The notes beneath the pieces were generated by a model. The model did no database searches, had not been told where the DNA came from, and saw only the letters and a list, made by a program, of their open reading frames with translations. From Pseudodesulfovibrio alkaliphilus (GTDB lineage Bacteria > Desulfobacterota > Desulfovibrionia > Desulfovibrionales > Desulfovibrionaceae): a DNA stretch of 64,000 nt. Location of the stretch: positions 124,001-188,000 of the forward strand of contig NZ_WODC01000005.1 in the NCBI RefSeq assembly GCF_009729555.1. The letters run 5' to 3'. The translations under genes and the position numbers were made by a program. Numbering within the stretch: position 1 is the first letter of the stretch; the number at the start of each line of letters is the position of its first letter. Below are positions 24,556-33,028 of the stretch, piece after piece.

Positions 24556-26459
24556 AGCCTATATACATTCCCAAGAGGGACTTTGATCGAGTGCGGCATA
24601 TTGACCGCCAGCGTGCGTGGCGGGCTCGACTGTTTGCCGACATGTGCCGCATAAACACTCTTTATATGATCCAGACTGCTGGGAGCGGGCACATCGGATC
24701 CAGCTTCAGCAGCCTTGACATGGCGACGTGGATATATCTGCATGAGTTGAGCTTGGGCGATGGGATTGAGCATGCGTATTTCTCGTCAAAGGGACATGAT
24801 TGTCCGGGCCTTTACTCGGTGCTTATGGCCTGCGGTCTCCTTTCTTTCGATCTGATTCATGGTTTGCGTCGTCTTGATCATCTCCCGGGGCACCCCGATG
24901 TGGGGACTCCTGGCATTGTCGCGAACACCGGCTCGTTGGGCATGGGCATTTCCAAGGCAAAAGGGATGGTGCATGCTGACCGCCTGCAAGGACAGAACGG
25001 ACGGCGGGTTTTCGTCATGCTCGGCGACGGTGAGCTGCAGGAAGGTCAGATATGGGAATCGCTCGCATCCGCCGTGTATTCCGGGATGTGGGAAATAACC
25101 GCTATTGTGGATCGCAATCGTATCCAGTCCGACACCTGGGTTGACCTGACTTCGCCGCAAGGCAGCATTGAGGATCGTTTTCGTGCATGCGGCTGGCGCG
25201 TGGAGTCCGTGGATGGCCATGATTTCACCGCCCTTGAGTCCGTGTTCGCCGCCGTGGCCGAAGAGCGCGAAGTGCCCCAGGTCATCATTGCGGAGACCCG
25301 CAAGGGGAACGGGGTCGAGAAGTTCGTGCACACGGTGGCTCCTTCGGAAGACATACCCTATGCCTATCATAGTGGCGCACTGTCCCAGGTGGATTACGAC
25401 CATGCCCTCCGAGAACTGCGCGAACGGGTGGTGTCCCTGTTTGCCGAAGCCGGAGCAGAGGCCCCGCAGTTTCTCACCGGACCGGGAAAGGAGCCGGTTG
25501 TGTCGGCCGTAAACATCCAGCGCCTCCTCCCTGCCTACGAGAAGTCCTTGGTCGAACTCGGCGATGAAATTGAAGAGGTGGTAGTCCTGGACGCTGATTT
25601 GAAATACGATTGTGGACTAGGAGCATTTGCCAACAGGTTCCCCGAGAGGTTTTTCGAGTGCGGAATCGCAGAGCAGGACATGGTGTCGAGGGCAGGCGCC
25701 ATGGCGCTCAAAGGACTTCTGCCAGTGGTGCATTCCTTCGCTTGCTTCCTGACGACCAGGGCAAACGAGAATATTTATAATAACGCCACAGAGAGGAGCC
25801 GAATCATTTATACAGGCTGGCTTGCCGGTCTCATCCCTGCTGCTCCGGGGCATTCCCATCAAGGTGTACGTGATATCGCCGCGCTTACCGGGATTCCGGG
25901 GCTGGACCTTGTGGCCCCTTCCTGCGTGGCAGAGATACCCATGGCCTTGAATTATGCCGCCAAGGTGACATCCGGCAGTACCTATCTGCGTATGACTTCC
26001 ATGCCGACTTCCGTGCCTTACGCCCTGCCCGAATCGTATGTTTTTACACGTGGTCGGGGGTGTGAGCTCGTTTCCGGATCAGATGTTGTCCTGACTGCCT
26101 ACGGCCCGATCATGCTTGCACAGGCGTTCAAGGCTGCGGAGTTGCTGGCCAAAGACGGCATATTGGCCAAAGTCATGAATATGCCGTGGCTCAACGTCAT
26201 TGATGAAGGATGGCTCAAGAAGCAGACCGAAGGCGCAACATGCGTTGTGACTATCGACGACCACTATGTTGATGGTGGCCAGGGTTGCCGTATCGCCGCA
26301 AGTCTGATCCGGTCGGGCCTGAGCTTTGAAAGAGGCGTTCATCTCTTGGGCGTGAACGAGATTCCTGCTTGTGGCCAGCCACAGGAAGTTCTTGAGCATC
26401 ACCGCCTGGATGGTGCATCCATTGCCAGCGTGGTGAAAAAGGTCGTCAAGGGGGCTTGA
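24552..26459 (+). CDS. Full-length transketolase-like protein in the glycan locus
   Basis: The 635-residue single-chain transketolase transfers two-carbon ketol units using thiamine diphosphate. It has an N-terminal HIGSSFSSLDMATW, the ThDP motif GDGELQEGQ (from about residue 158) closed by an Asn in DRNR, a pyrimidine domain with CGIAEQDMVSRAGAMA (conserved Glu) and a C-terminal domain ending near VKKVVKGA. Housekeeping transketolases are about 660 residues, so this is a complete but divergent copy. It overlaps the NeuB-type gene by 4 bases and abuts the CMP-synthetase gene, so it is a pathway member. DXS is less likely given the sequence order. Confidence 0.85.
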   Translation: MKPIYIPKRDFDRVRHIDRQRAWRARLFADMCRINTLYMIQTAGSGHIGSSFSSLDMATWIYLHELSLGDGIEHAYFSSKGHDCPGLYSVLMACGLLSFDLIHGLRRLDHLPGHPDVGTPGIVANTGSLGMGISKAKGMVHADRLQGQNGRRVFVMLGDGELQEGQIWESLASAVYSGMWEITAIVDRNRIQSDTWVDLTSPQGSIEDRFRACGWRVESVDGHDFTALESVFAAVAEEREVPQVIIAETRKGNGVEKFVHTVAPSEDIPYAYHSGALSQVDYDHALRELRERVVSLFAEAGAEAPQFLTGPGKEPVVSAVNIQRLLPAYEKSLVELGDEIEEVVVLDADLKYDCGLGAFANRFPERFFECGIAEQDMVSRAGAMALKGLLPVVHSFACFLTTRANENIYNNATERSRIIYTGWLAGLIPAAPGHSHQGVRDIAALTGIPGLDLVAPSCVAEIPMALNYAAKVTSGSTYLRMTSMPTSVPYALPESYVFTRGRGCELVSGSDVVLTAYGPIMLAQAFKAAELLAKDGILAKVMNMPWLNVIDEGWLKKQTEGATCVVTIDDHYVDGGQGCRIAASLIRSGLSFERGVHLLGVNEIPACGQPQEVLEHHRLDGASIASVVKKVVKGA

Positions 26460-26460
26460 T

Positions 26461-27171
26461 GTGAGTGACTCAATACCCCGCGTATTGGCTGTGATCCCTG
26501 CTCGTGGCGGGTCCAAGCGCCTTCCACGCAAGAATATCCGCATGCTGGCCGGGCATCCCATGCTGGCCTACACCATCCAGGCCGCCCAGCAAGCCACCAC
26601 GGTTACCGATTTCCTCGTGAGCACCGAAGACAAGGAAATTCAAAGAGTCGCAAAGGAATACGGTGCACCAACCCCCTTCCTCCGACCCGCCGAAATTGCC
26701 GGAGATGCAGTACGTAATATCGATGTCATGCTTCACGCCCTGGATTTCATGGAAAAGGAAAGGGGATGGCAATACGACATCATCCTTCTAATGCAGCCCA
26801 CGTCTCCAGTGCGTGACCCGAACCACCTGGACGAGGCCGTCCGATTGCTCGCCACATCGGAGCTAGATACGATTGCTTCGGTTAAAGGGCCGTTCAAGAA
26901 GCGCGACCCCATTCTCAAGGCGATCCGGGACGGCGAGCTAGTAACCTATTGCAGCGAGGCCGGAGAGCGCGAACCTTTTTATGTGTACAACGCCGCATTG
27001 TACGGGATGAAGCGCGACTATTTCGTATCCGCCCGCAAGCATGTGTCCGAACGCCAGATTCCGCTGGTCATGGATCAGCTCCATTCCGTGGACGTAGATA
27101 CGGCCGAGGACTTCATGGTGGCCGAGGCCTATATCAACCATTTGAAAAAGAACGATTTTACGGTGAAATAA
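26461..27171 (+). CDS. CMP-sugar (acylneuraminate-type) cytidylyltransferase
   Basis: The 236-residue enzyme activates a nonulosonic or ulosonic acid with CTP. It shows the N-terminal nucleotide motif VIPARGGSKRLPRKNIRMLAG, LLMQPTSPVRDPNHLDEA near residue 105 and a VDVDTAEDFMVAE metal-binding acidic motif near 204. All are typical of NeuA, LegF and PseF. The start is GTG 26461, one base after the transketolase stop; the overlapping ATG runs straight into TGA and is excluded. Together with the NeuB-type gene it defines an ulosonic-acid pathway. Confidence 0.9.
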   Translation: MSDSIPRVLAVIPARGGSKRLPRKNIRMLAGHPMLAYTIQAAQQATTVTDFLVSTEDKEIQRVAKEYGAPTPFLRPAEIAGDAVRNIDVMLHALDFMEKERGWQYDIILLMQPTSPVRDPNHLDEAVRLLATSELDTIASVKGPFKKRDPILKAIRDGELVTYCSEAGEREPFYVYNAALYGMKRDYFVSARKHVSERQIPLVMDQLHSVDVDTAEDFMVAEAYINHLKKNDFTVK

Positions 27172-28104
27172 ATGATAGAGACCCGTGCGATCAACGGTGT
27201 GGTGCCTGTGGTGCTGACTCCGTTTACCGAAGACGAAAGCATTGATGTCCCCGCCCTTGAGCGGGTTGTGGAATTCGTGGTTTCCAAGCCCATAGGTGGC
27301 ATGTGGGTGCTTGGCACAGGCAGTGAGGACATGAATCTCACTTTTGATAAGCGCCTGGAAGTGGCTCGGGTCGTCAGCCGGGTCAATGCAGGACGCAAGC
27401 CGTTAATTCTCGGCGCAGGCTTCTACGCATTGGAAGAGTCCCTAAGTTTTATGGAGCAGACTGCGGACATGGAAGTGGATGGCTATCACGTTATGCCGTA
27501 TCACCCGCTACTCAGTCAGGACCGACTCAAGTGGTTATATGAGACGCTGGCCGATGCGGCGTCCAAACCGCTCTGGATGTACACCAGCGGTAACTGGAGT
27601 GCACAGCTCAACATTAATCTGCTTGTCGAACTCAAAAAACACCCCAACATCGCAGGTATTAAATACAGCAACGTCAATGCCGTACTTGCGGGCAAGGTGT
27701 GTGCCATGGCCGAGCCGGAATTCCAGGTTGTCACCGCTGTGGCCAGCCAGCATCTCGCATCCTTGGTCATGGGCTCCAAGGCACACACCTCAAGCCTCGG
27801 CAGCGCTCTGCCAGAGCCGATGATCCAGATTTACGACCTGTTTCAAGCTGGCGATATGAGCGGGGCGCTGAAGGCTCAGCGCAAGCTTAACAAATTCCTG
27901 TCTATCTTTGCCTCCTGCACCAAGAAGGACAACTTCATCCAGGCTGCGGACGAGAAGTATGTCATGTCCCTGCGTGGCCTGTGCGAACCTCGGGTGAGCT
28001 CCTACTACCGAGAGAGCACGGGAGAAGAACGGGAAGCAATTCGTGCGGGATTGCGAGAACTTGGGCTGGTTGAGGGTGAGGTTTGGGAGTGGACAGAGGT
28101 GTGA
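27172..28104 (+). CDS. DHDPS/N-acetylneuraminate-lyase family aldolase
   Basis: The 310-residue TIM-barrel protein belongs to the pyruvate-dependent class I aldolases. The Schiff-base lysine is in NIAGIKYSN (about residue 164), the catalytic Tyr in LWMYTSGNW, and the pyruvate-carboxylate loop is GTGSED in place of GTTGE. A true DHDPS would normally keep YNVP and GTTGE, so lysine synthesis is unlikely. A 2-keto-3-deoxy-sugar aldolase, dehydratase or ulosonate lyase is likelier. Its ATG directly follows the CMP-synthetase stop. Confidence 0.82.
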   Translation: MIETRAINGVVPVVLTPFTEDESIDVPALERVVEFVVSKPIGGMWVLGTGSEDMNLTFDKRLEVARVVSRVNAGRKPLILGAGFYALEESLSFMEQTADMEVDGYHVMPYHPLLSQDRLKWLYETLADAASKPLWMYTSGNWSAQLNINLLVELKKHPNIAGIKYSNVNAVLAGKVCAMAEPEFQVVTAVASQHLASLVMGSKAHTSSLGSALPEPMIQIYDLFQAGDMSGALKAQRKLNKFLSIFASCTKKDNFIQAADEKYVMSLRGLCEPRVSSYYRESTGEEREAIRAGLRELGLVEGEVWEWTEV

Positions 28105-28166
28105 TGAAATTGGCAGGATGGACCTGCTGCTGACGTGGAGAGGCTCTCTAACCACTGGCTTATGCT

Positions 28167-28856
28167 ATGATTATTAATCACAAATACAAATTCATTTTCT
28201 TTCGAACCCGCAAGACTGCGAGCACGAGTGCCGCCATAGCGCTCTCGCGTTTTTGCGGCAAGGATGATGTCATCACTCCGCTTCCTGATGTCGACGAGGA
28301 CATCCGTCGGAAGGCGGGCGGTCGTGGCCCACAGAATTATTCGATTCACCCCGGGCGGTACGGCCGTCTGGACTGGCTTGTCGCGGTCAGAACCATGCGC
28401 CTCAAGAAGTTTCCCAGACATGCGACAGCCAGTTTCGTGAAGCGATATGTGTCCGAGGAAATATGGAATACATATTTCAAGTTTTGCTTCGAGAGGAATC
28501 CGTATGATAAGGCCATAAGTCGCTACTATTGGACTGCCCCGGAGCCGAGGCCGACCATCAGCAGTTTCCTGGACGATCTTGAGACGCATTTTTTAACGAA
28601 TTGGGACATCTACACGATCAATGATCATATCGCTCTCGATTTTGTTGGCCGCTACGAGAATTTGATTGAGGATATGGAGACCGTGCGAAAATGTCTCGGC
28701 TTGCCTGAAGAGATTCTGATGCCCAGGGCCAAAGGAATGCACCGGGGAAACAGGGATCACTACAGTGCCGTCCTTGACCCATCGGCCCGAAAGCGTGTTG
28801 AGGTCGTTTGCGCCAAGGAGATCGCAGCATTTGGATATGAGTGGGAAGAAAAGTAG
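28167..28856 (+). CDS. Sulfotransferase-family protein (carbohydrate sulfotransferase-like)
   Basis: The 229-residue protein shows the PAPS 5'-phosphosulfate loop as FFRTRKTASTSAA near residue 11 and a 3'-phosphate segment FCFERNPYDKAISRYYW near residue 108. This is the layout of sulfotransferase family 2-like enzymes that act on glycans. It lacks a membrane anchor. It would transfer sulfate from PAPS to a sugar hydroxyl of the surface glycan. The ribosome-binding site is weak. Confidence 0.78.
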   Translation: MIINHKYKFIFFRTRKTASTSAAIALSRFCGKDDVITPLPDVDEDIRRKAGGRGPQNYSIHPGRYGRLDWLVAVRTMRLKKFPRHATASFVKRYVSEEIWNTYFKFCFERNPYDKAISRYYWTAPEPRPTISSFLDDLETHFLTNWDIYTINDHIALDFVGRYENLIEDMETVRKCLGLPEEILMPRAKGMHRGNRDHYSAVLDPSARKRVEVVCAKEIAAFGYEWEEK

Positions 28857-28912
28857 GTTGCTATGAGAGAGCGGCCGATTGCCCATAATCGTCAGGGCTG
28901 AGAAGAGACAGG

Positions 28913-30598
28913 ATGAAAAGGCTTACCTCACTCGACTCTTGCAGATTTTACTTCAAGGAGTTTCCACGGCACATGTGGTGTACAGTGGGCCTTCTGCTGC
29001 TTGCCGGTGTCGTGGAGTCTGTGGGAGCGATCAGTGTCGTCCCCCTGCTCACGTCGCTGATTGGAGGAGAAACAACCAGCCCACTTCTTCTCAAGATCAA
29101 CAGTACCTTTTTATCGGTCGGTGTTGAGCCGTCCTTGGCCAATATTCTCGTTGTCGTCAGCCTCGCGATGGTAGGCCGGGCTGGTCTTTTTTTATTCATT
29201 AACCGGCAGGTTGGCTATGTCGAGGCAGAAATCGCGACACGTTTGAGGACGCGGTTACTTGACGGTGTCTTGAGTGCGGACTGGTCGTATTTCACCAAGC
29301 AGCCGATAGGCACTTTAACGTATTGTCTTTCCACCGAATGCTACCAGGCCGGCAAGGCCTTGCGTATCTTGGCGCAGGCTCTTTCGTACTTGGTCCAGGT
29401 TCTGGCCTACCTTGCTGTGGCTGCCTTCTTGTCTTGGAAAGTCCTTGTTGCTGGGCTAGCATGTGGCTCTCTGTTGCTGCTTTGTTTTCAGTTTCTCATC
29501 AGAATGATTCGACGGGCTGGCCTGAAGCAGGCCAGTGCGCTTAACAAAATGAGCGCAATTTTTACTGATTCGCTGACAGGTGTAAAGCCTCTCAAGGTAA
29601 TGAACCTGGAGAAAAATCTTATTGGCCATATAATGACTCAGTCGGAGCGCTTTCGACGCGCAGCCAGGAAAAGCGCAGTGGGCATGGGAGTTCTTGCTTC
29701 GATTCAGGAACCTTTCACCACTATCATGCTCGCTGGCGGTTTGTATGTCGGGCATATCGTGTTAAGCATGGAGACTGCGATACTGCTTGCCATGGCATTC
29801 TTTTTTCACAGGATTCTCACGCGTGTCGCAAGTTTTCAGCAAGCATTCCAGGGCTTTGGCGCTCTGGAAGGGGTGCTGACTTCCCTCATCAACAAGCTCA
29901 ACAACATCCTCGAGCATAAAGAATTTTTTATGGGGGAGGAAAAGGCCTTTTTCGACAAGTCGATCGAGTTGAGGAATGTGTCTTTGAGCTACGGAAGTAA
30001 ACAAGTTCTCCGAGATTATAGCATCTCAATACGCATGAACAGCGTGACGGCTCTGTGCGGCCCTTCCGGCTCGGGGAAGACAAGTACTGTGGATATCATG
30101 GTGGGGCTGGTTTCTCCGACGGCAGGAGGGGTTTACATTGACGGCGTTAATATGGAAGCGTTGGATATTTCCTCATGGCGAGAGCAGATCGGTTACGTGC
30201 CGCAAGAGGTCTTTTTGTTTAATGACTCGATTCGTTTGAATATCTCCTTGGGGCGCGAGTGTTCCGACGAGGACATCTGGGCTGCCCTTGAAGCGGCCGG
30301 AGCCCGCAGCTTCGTGGAGCTTCTGCCTAGCGGCCTCGATTTTCTCGTCGGCGAACATGGGCGCTCGCTGTCTGGCGGACAAAAGCAGCGGTTGATGATA
30401 GCTCGCGCCCTGGTAGCCAGACCCAGGTTGCTTATCTTGGATGAATCGACAACCGGGTTGGATGTGAAAACGGAAAAAGAAATATGGGCCAGCGTTTCAG
30501 CCATGAAAAACAATATGGCGATCTTGGCGGTATCCCATCAAGAGGCGGTGATTGACGTGGCTGACGTGGTTGTTCGAATAGGTGGGCGGGAAGGGTGA
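28913..30598 (+). CDS. ABC exporter, permease-ATPase fusion (PglK/MsbA-like flippase)
   Basis: The 561-residue half-transporter has an N-terminal membrane domain (about 20-310, with six hydrophobic segments). A nucleotide-binding domain follows, with Walker A GPSGSGKTS (from about 382), signature SLSGGQKQR (near 486) and Walker B RLLILDEST. Its size and place among glycan genes fit a PglK-like flippase that turns over lipid-linked oligosaccharides. MsbA-like lipid export is an alternative. It starts 56 bases after the sulfotransferase gene. Confidence 0.87.
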   Translation: MKRLTSLDSCRFYFKEFPRHMWCTVGLLLLAGVVESVGAISVVPLLTSLIGGETTSPLLLKINSTFLSVGVEPSLANILVVVSLAMVGRAGLFLFINRQVGYVEAEIATRLRTRLLDGVLSADWSYFTKQPIGTLTYCLSTECYQAGKALRILAQALSYLVQVLAYLAVAAFLSWKVLVAGLACGSLLLLCFQFLIRMIRRAGLKQASALNKMSAIFTDSLTGVKPLKVMNLEKNLIGHIMTQSERFRRAARKSAVGMGVLASIQEPFTTIMLAGGLYVGHIVLSMETAILLAMAFFFHRILTRVASFQQAFQGFGALEGVLTSLINKLNNILEHKEFFMGEEKAFFDKSIELRNVSLSYGSKQVLRDYSISIRMNSVTALCGPSGSGKTSTVDIMVGLVSPTAGGVYIDGVNMEALDISSWREQIGYVPQEVFLFNDSIRLNISLGRECSDEDIWAALEAAGARSFVELLPSGLDFLVGEHGRSLSGGQKQRLMIARALVARPRLLILDESTTGLDVKTEKEIWASVSAMKNNMAILAVSHQEAVIDVADVVVRIGGREG

Positions 30599-30602
30599 TG
30601 CA

Positions 30603-32111
30603 GTGAGTATATTGTGCTGCATCCATGAAACGCAGCAGATTGCCATGGCGAGGGCTTTGAAGCGGGCTTTCGGGGTCCCGGTAGTCTGCTTGGTCTCCTG
30701 GCAGTACATTGAAGACAATTTGGGCATCTCCGAGGAAGATAAGCGGGAGATAGGGCCGTTTTATTCGACGCCTCAACATTATTTTGAGAACAAGCTTCGC
30801 GTTGATGCCCTGTCCTGGGAAGATCTGGACCGGGAGCAAGAGGCGGCAGAGAATAGGCTCGGAATCAGGGACAATGCAATGCTGGTTTCGTATGATCGGG
30901 ATTTTTCCCATATCCATGATTATCGAAAGGCGCGCACCTTCCAACTCCTGCATCTGTGGCTTGTGGAAACCATTCTTGAGGAAAACGACATTAGCTTCAT
31001 CCTTGCGGGGCGGGAGACCTACCAGTGGCAGGTCTTGGCCGATGCGGCACTATATAGGCAGATTCCATCCATGAGTCTGACTACGGCCCGACATGTCGGC
31101 AACCGAATTTACGGCCGAGATTCCCGTGCAAGACAACTCGGGATGCCGGAAGCCTTTGCAGATCTGATGCAAGGGGAATCCAAGATGTCTCATGATGATG
31201 CTGAAGAGGCGGACAGAATGTATGACACATTTATAGATCGTCCGAAAAGGCCTCATTATGCAGTCAAGAATACGCGATCTTTTAGACGAAGCATCAGAGA
31301 TATACTCTTCAATGGCTACAAATCGCTTTATCGTTCGTACATTTTGTGGAATGAAAACGAGTACGACAGGGAGTCAGGCAGGCTGGACTCTGTGGTTGAG
31401 TCTGTCATGGCATGGCCAGCTAAAGCCGTCCGGATGTCTACGATCAGATATAGTGATTATCTCCTCCGCTCCCCTGATCTGTCGCAGAGATATGTTTATC
31501 TGCCGCTCCACCGCCAGCCCGAAGTAACGGACATGTACTACGGCAGGGATTATTCGCACCACGAAGGATTTATTGCTGATCTTTCCAAGCGATTGCCGTC
31601 ATCCATCCGCTTGTTTGTGAAGGACCACACTTCAATGGTTGGAAGGCGGCCATTAAGTTTTTACAAGAAATTGAAGAATTTGTACAATGTGGACGTCGTT
31701 AATCCCTACGTCAGTACATTTGATCTCATTGCCAACGCAAAGGCAACGATTACCGTCACTGGGACGGCCGGGTGGGAGGCCTACCTAATGAACAAGCCAA
31801 GCGTTGCCCTTGGGAATTGCTTCTACAACTTCCTACCTGGTGTGCTGAAGGCAGATCTGCGTGACGATGATTTTATCGTTAAGCTTAATGAGTATATCAT
31901 GGGTTTCGTACCCGATGGCGACGAACGGCGGGCAGCATTTAGAGCTCATTATGCTTGTTCGTATGATATTGGAGTCAATTACAGGGACATGAATGCGCGT
32001 GTTTCTCGAGCCGAAAGATATGCGGAGATAGTCAAGGAGATCGCGGACCGATGGGGTGACTGGCTGGTGGAAAATGAGCCTCAAAGCAGGGCTGGGCGAG
32101 GTGGCGGATGA
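30603..32111 (+). CDS. KpsS/capsule-biosynthesis-like protein
   Basis: The 502-residue soluble protein has a C-terminal half resembling capsule polysaccharide export/Kdo-transferase (KpsC/KpsS) proteins. It shows YVYLPLHRQPEVTDMYYG, RLFVKDHTSM and a conserved ITVTGTAGWEAYLMNKPSVALG motif. The N-terminal about 200 residues are not recognised. It may be a glycosyltransferase of the surface polymer. GTG 30603 with AAGGG upstream is preferred over GTG 30582, which overlaps the ABC gene. Confidence 0.65.
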   Translation: MSILCCIHETQQIAMARALKRAFGVPVVCLVSWQYIEDNLGISEEDKREIGPFYSTPQHYFENKLRVDALSWEDLDREQEAAENRLGIRDNAMLVSYDRDFSHIHDYRKARTFQLLHLWLVETILEENDISFILAGRETYQWQVLADAALYRQIPSMSLTTARHVGNRIYGRDSRARQLGMPEAFADLMQGESKMSHDDAEEADRMYDTFIDRPKRPHYAVKNTRSFRRSIRDILFNGYKSLYRSYILWNENEYDRESGRLDSVVESVMAWPAKAVRMSTIRYSDYLLRSPDLSQRYVYLPLHRQPEVTDMYYGRDYSHHEGFIADLSKRLPSSIRLFVKDHTSMVGRRPLSFYKKLKNLYNVDVVNPYVSTFDLIANAKATITVTGTAGWEAYLMNKPSVALGNCFYNFLPGVLKADLRDDDFIVKLNEYIMGFVPDGDERRAAFRAHYACSYDIGVNYRDMNARVSRAERYAEIVKEIADRWGDWLVENEPQSRAGRGGG

Positions 32112-33019
32112 CCGCTTTGGGAAACAGGGTAACCAGCGAGAGGTGGCCGGACTTCATCATTGCGGGAGCGGCCAAATCCGGTACGACGTCGTTGTTTCAT
32201 TACCTCAAGGAACATCCAGGTGTCTTCATGTCGGATGAGAAGGAGCCGAGCTTTTTTTCAACGAGCGAACTAAGTGGCTATCACGACCGAGGGCAATATC
32301 TCGAAATGTTTCGTGATGCGCAGCCTGATCAGATGGCAGGGGAAGCCTCGGTGGTATACCTCATGGACCCGGACAGTGCTCGGCGGATTCATGATATGTT
32401 GGGTGATTCCGTCAAGTTGATCATGGTGCTGCGCAACCCTGTTAATGTCATGTACTCCCATTGGGGGCATCGTTACCGGGACGGAATCGAGCATCGAGAG
32501 GCGGAAGTCGCTCTGCTCGAATCATTCAACGAAATGGAATGGAATCCGCAACGTTGGCATTTCCAGCATGCCTTGAGGGCTCAATTTTACGAGCAATTGA
32601 AGCGGTATTTCGACTTGTTCGACCCAGAACGTATGAGGGTTTACATTTTTGAGGAATTTTTTAGCGACGGGTTGCCTTTGTTTTCTGATTTGTGTCGGTT
32701 TCTGGACATTGATGATGCGTACAAGCCGAAAGCTGTCGCATACAACAGAAACTACTTGGTGCGCAGCCATTTTGTGCAGAGGTTTGTAAATGTTTATTAT
32801 AGGAAGTATTTCCTGAACTGGGCAAAATTCATCTTTACGGAATCGGTGCGCAACAAATGCAAGAACGCACTAGAGACATGGAACAGTAGCGGCAGTGATA
32901 AGAGGCCCATTCCCGCGATAGCGGGCGACCTCAGGTCGCGACTCGAAGATCGTTTGTCTCCGGGCGTCCGAAAACTGGAAAACTTGCTTGGCAGAGATTT
33001 GTCCGGCGTGTGGTTTTAG
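32108..33019 (+). CDS. PAPS-dependent sulfotransferase
   Basis: The 303-residue protein has the canonical sulfotransferase P-loop-like motif IIAGAAKSGTTSLFHYL (about 17-33). KEPSFF (substrate-side) and LRNPVNVMYSHW (3'-phosphate binding, about 99) follow, as in bacterial NodH/heparan-type sulfotransferases. It overlaps the preceding gene by 4 bases (ATGA). It is the second sulfotransferase in 4 kb, so the glycan may be sulfated at two positions. Confidence 0.9.
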   Translation: MTALGNRVTSERWPDFIIAGAAKSGTTSLFHYLKEHPGVFMSDEKEPSFFSTSELSGYHDRGQYLEMFRDAQPDQMAGEASVVYLMDPDSARRIHDMLGDSVKLIMVLRNPVNVMYSHWGHRYRDGIEHREAEVALLESFNEMEWNPQRWHFQHALRAQFYEQLKRYFDLFDPERMRVYIFEEFFSDGLPLFSDLCRFLDIDDAYKPKAVAYNRNYLVRSHFVQRFVNVYYRKYFLNWAKFIFTESVRNKCKNALETWNSSGSDKRPIPAIAGDLRSRLEDRLSPGVRKLENLLGRDLSGVWF

Positions 33020-33028
33020 GGGTAAGAT

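Noticed and set aside
26459..26467. ATG start for the CMP-synthetase overlapping the transketolase stop
   Set aside because: That ATG is followed at once by TGA. The GTG at 26461 gives the correct frame.
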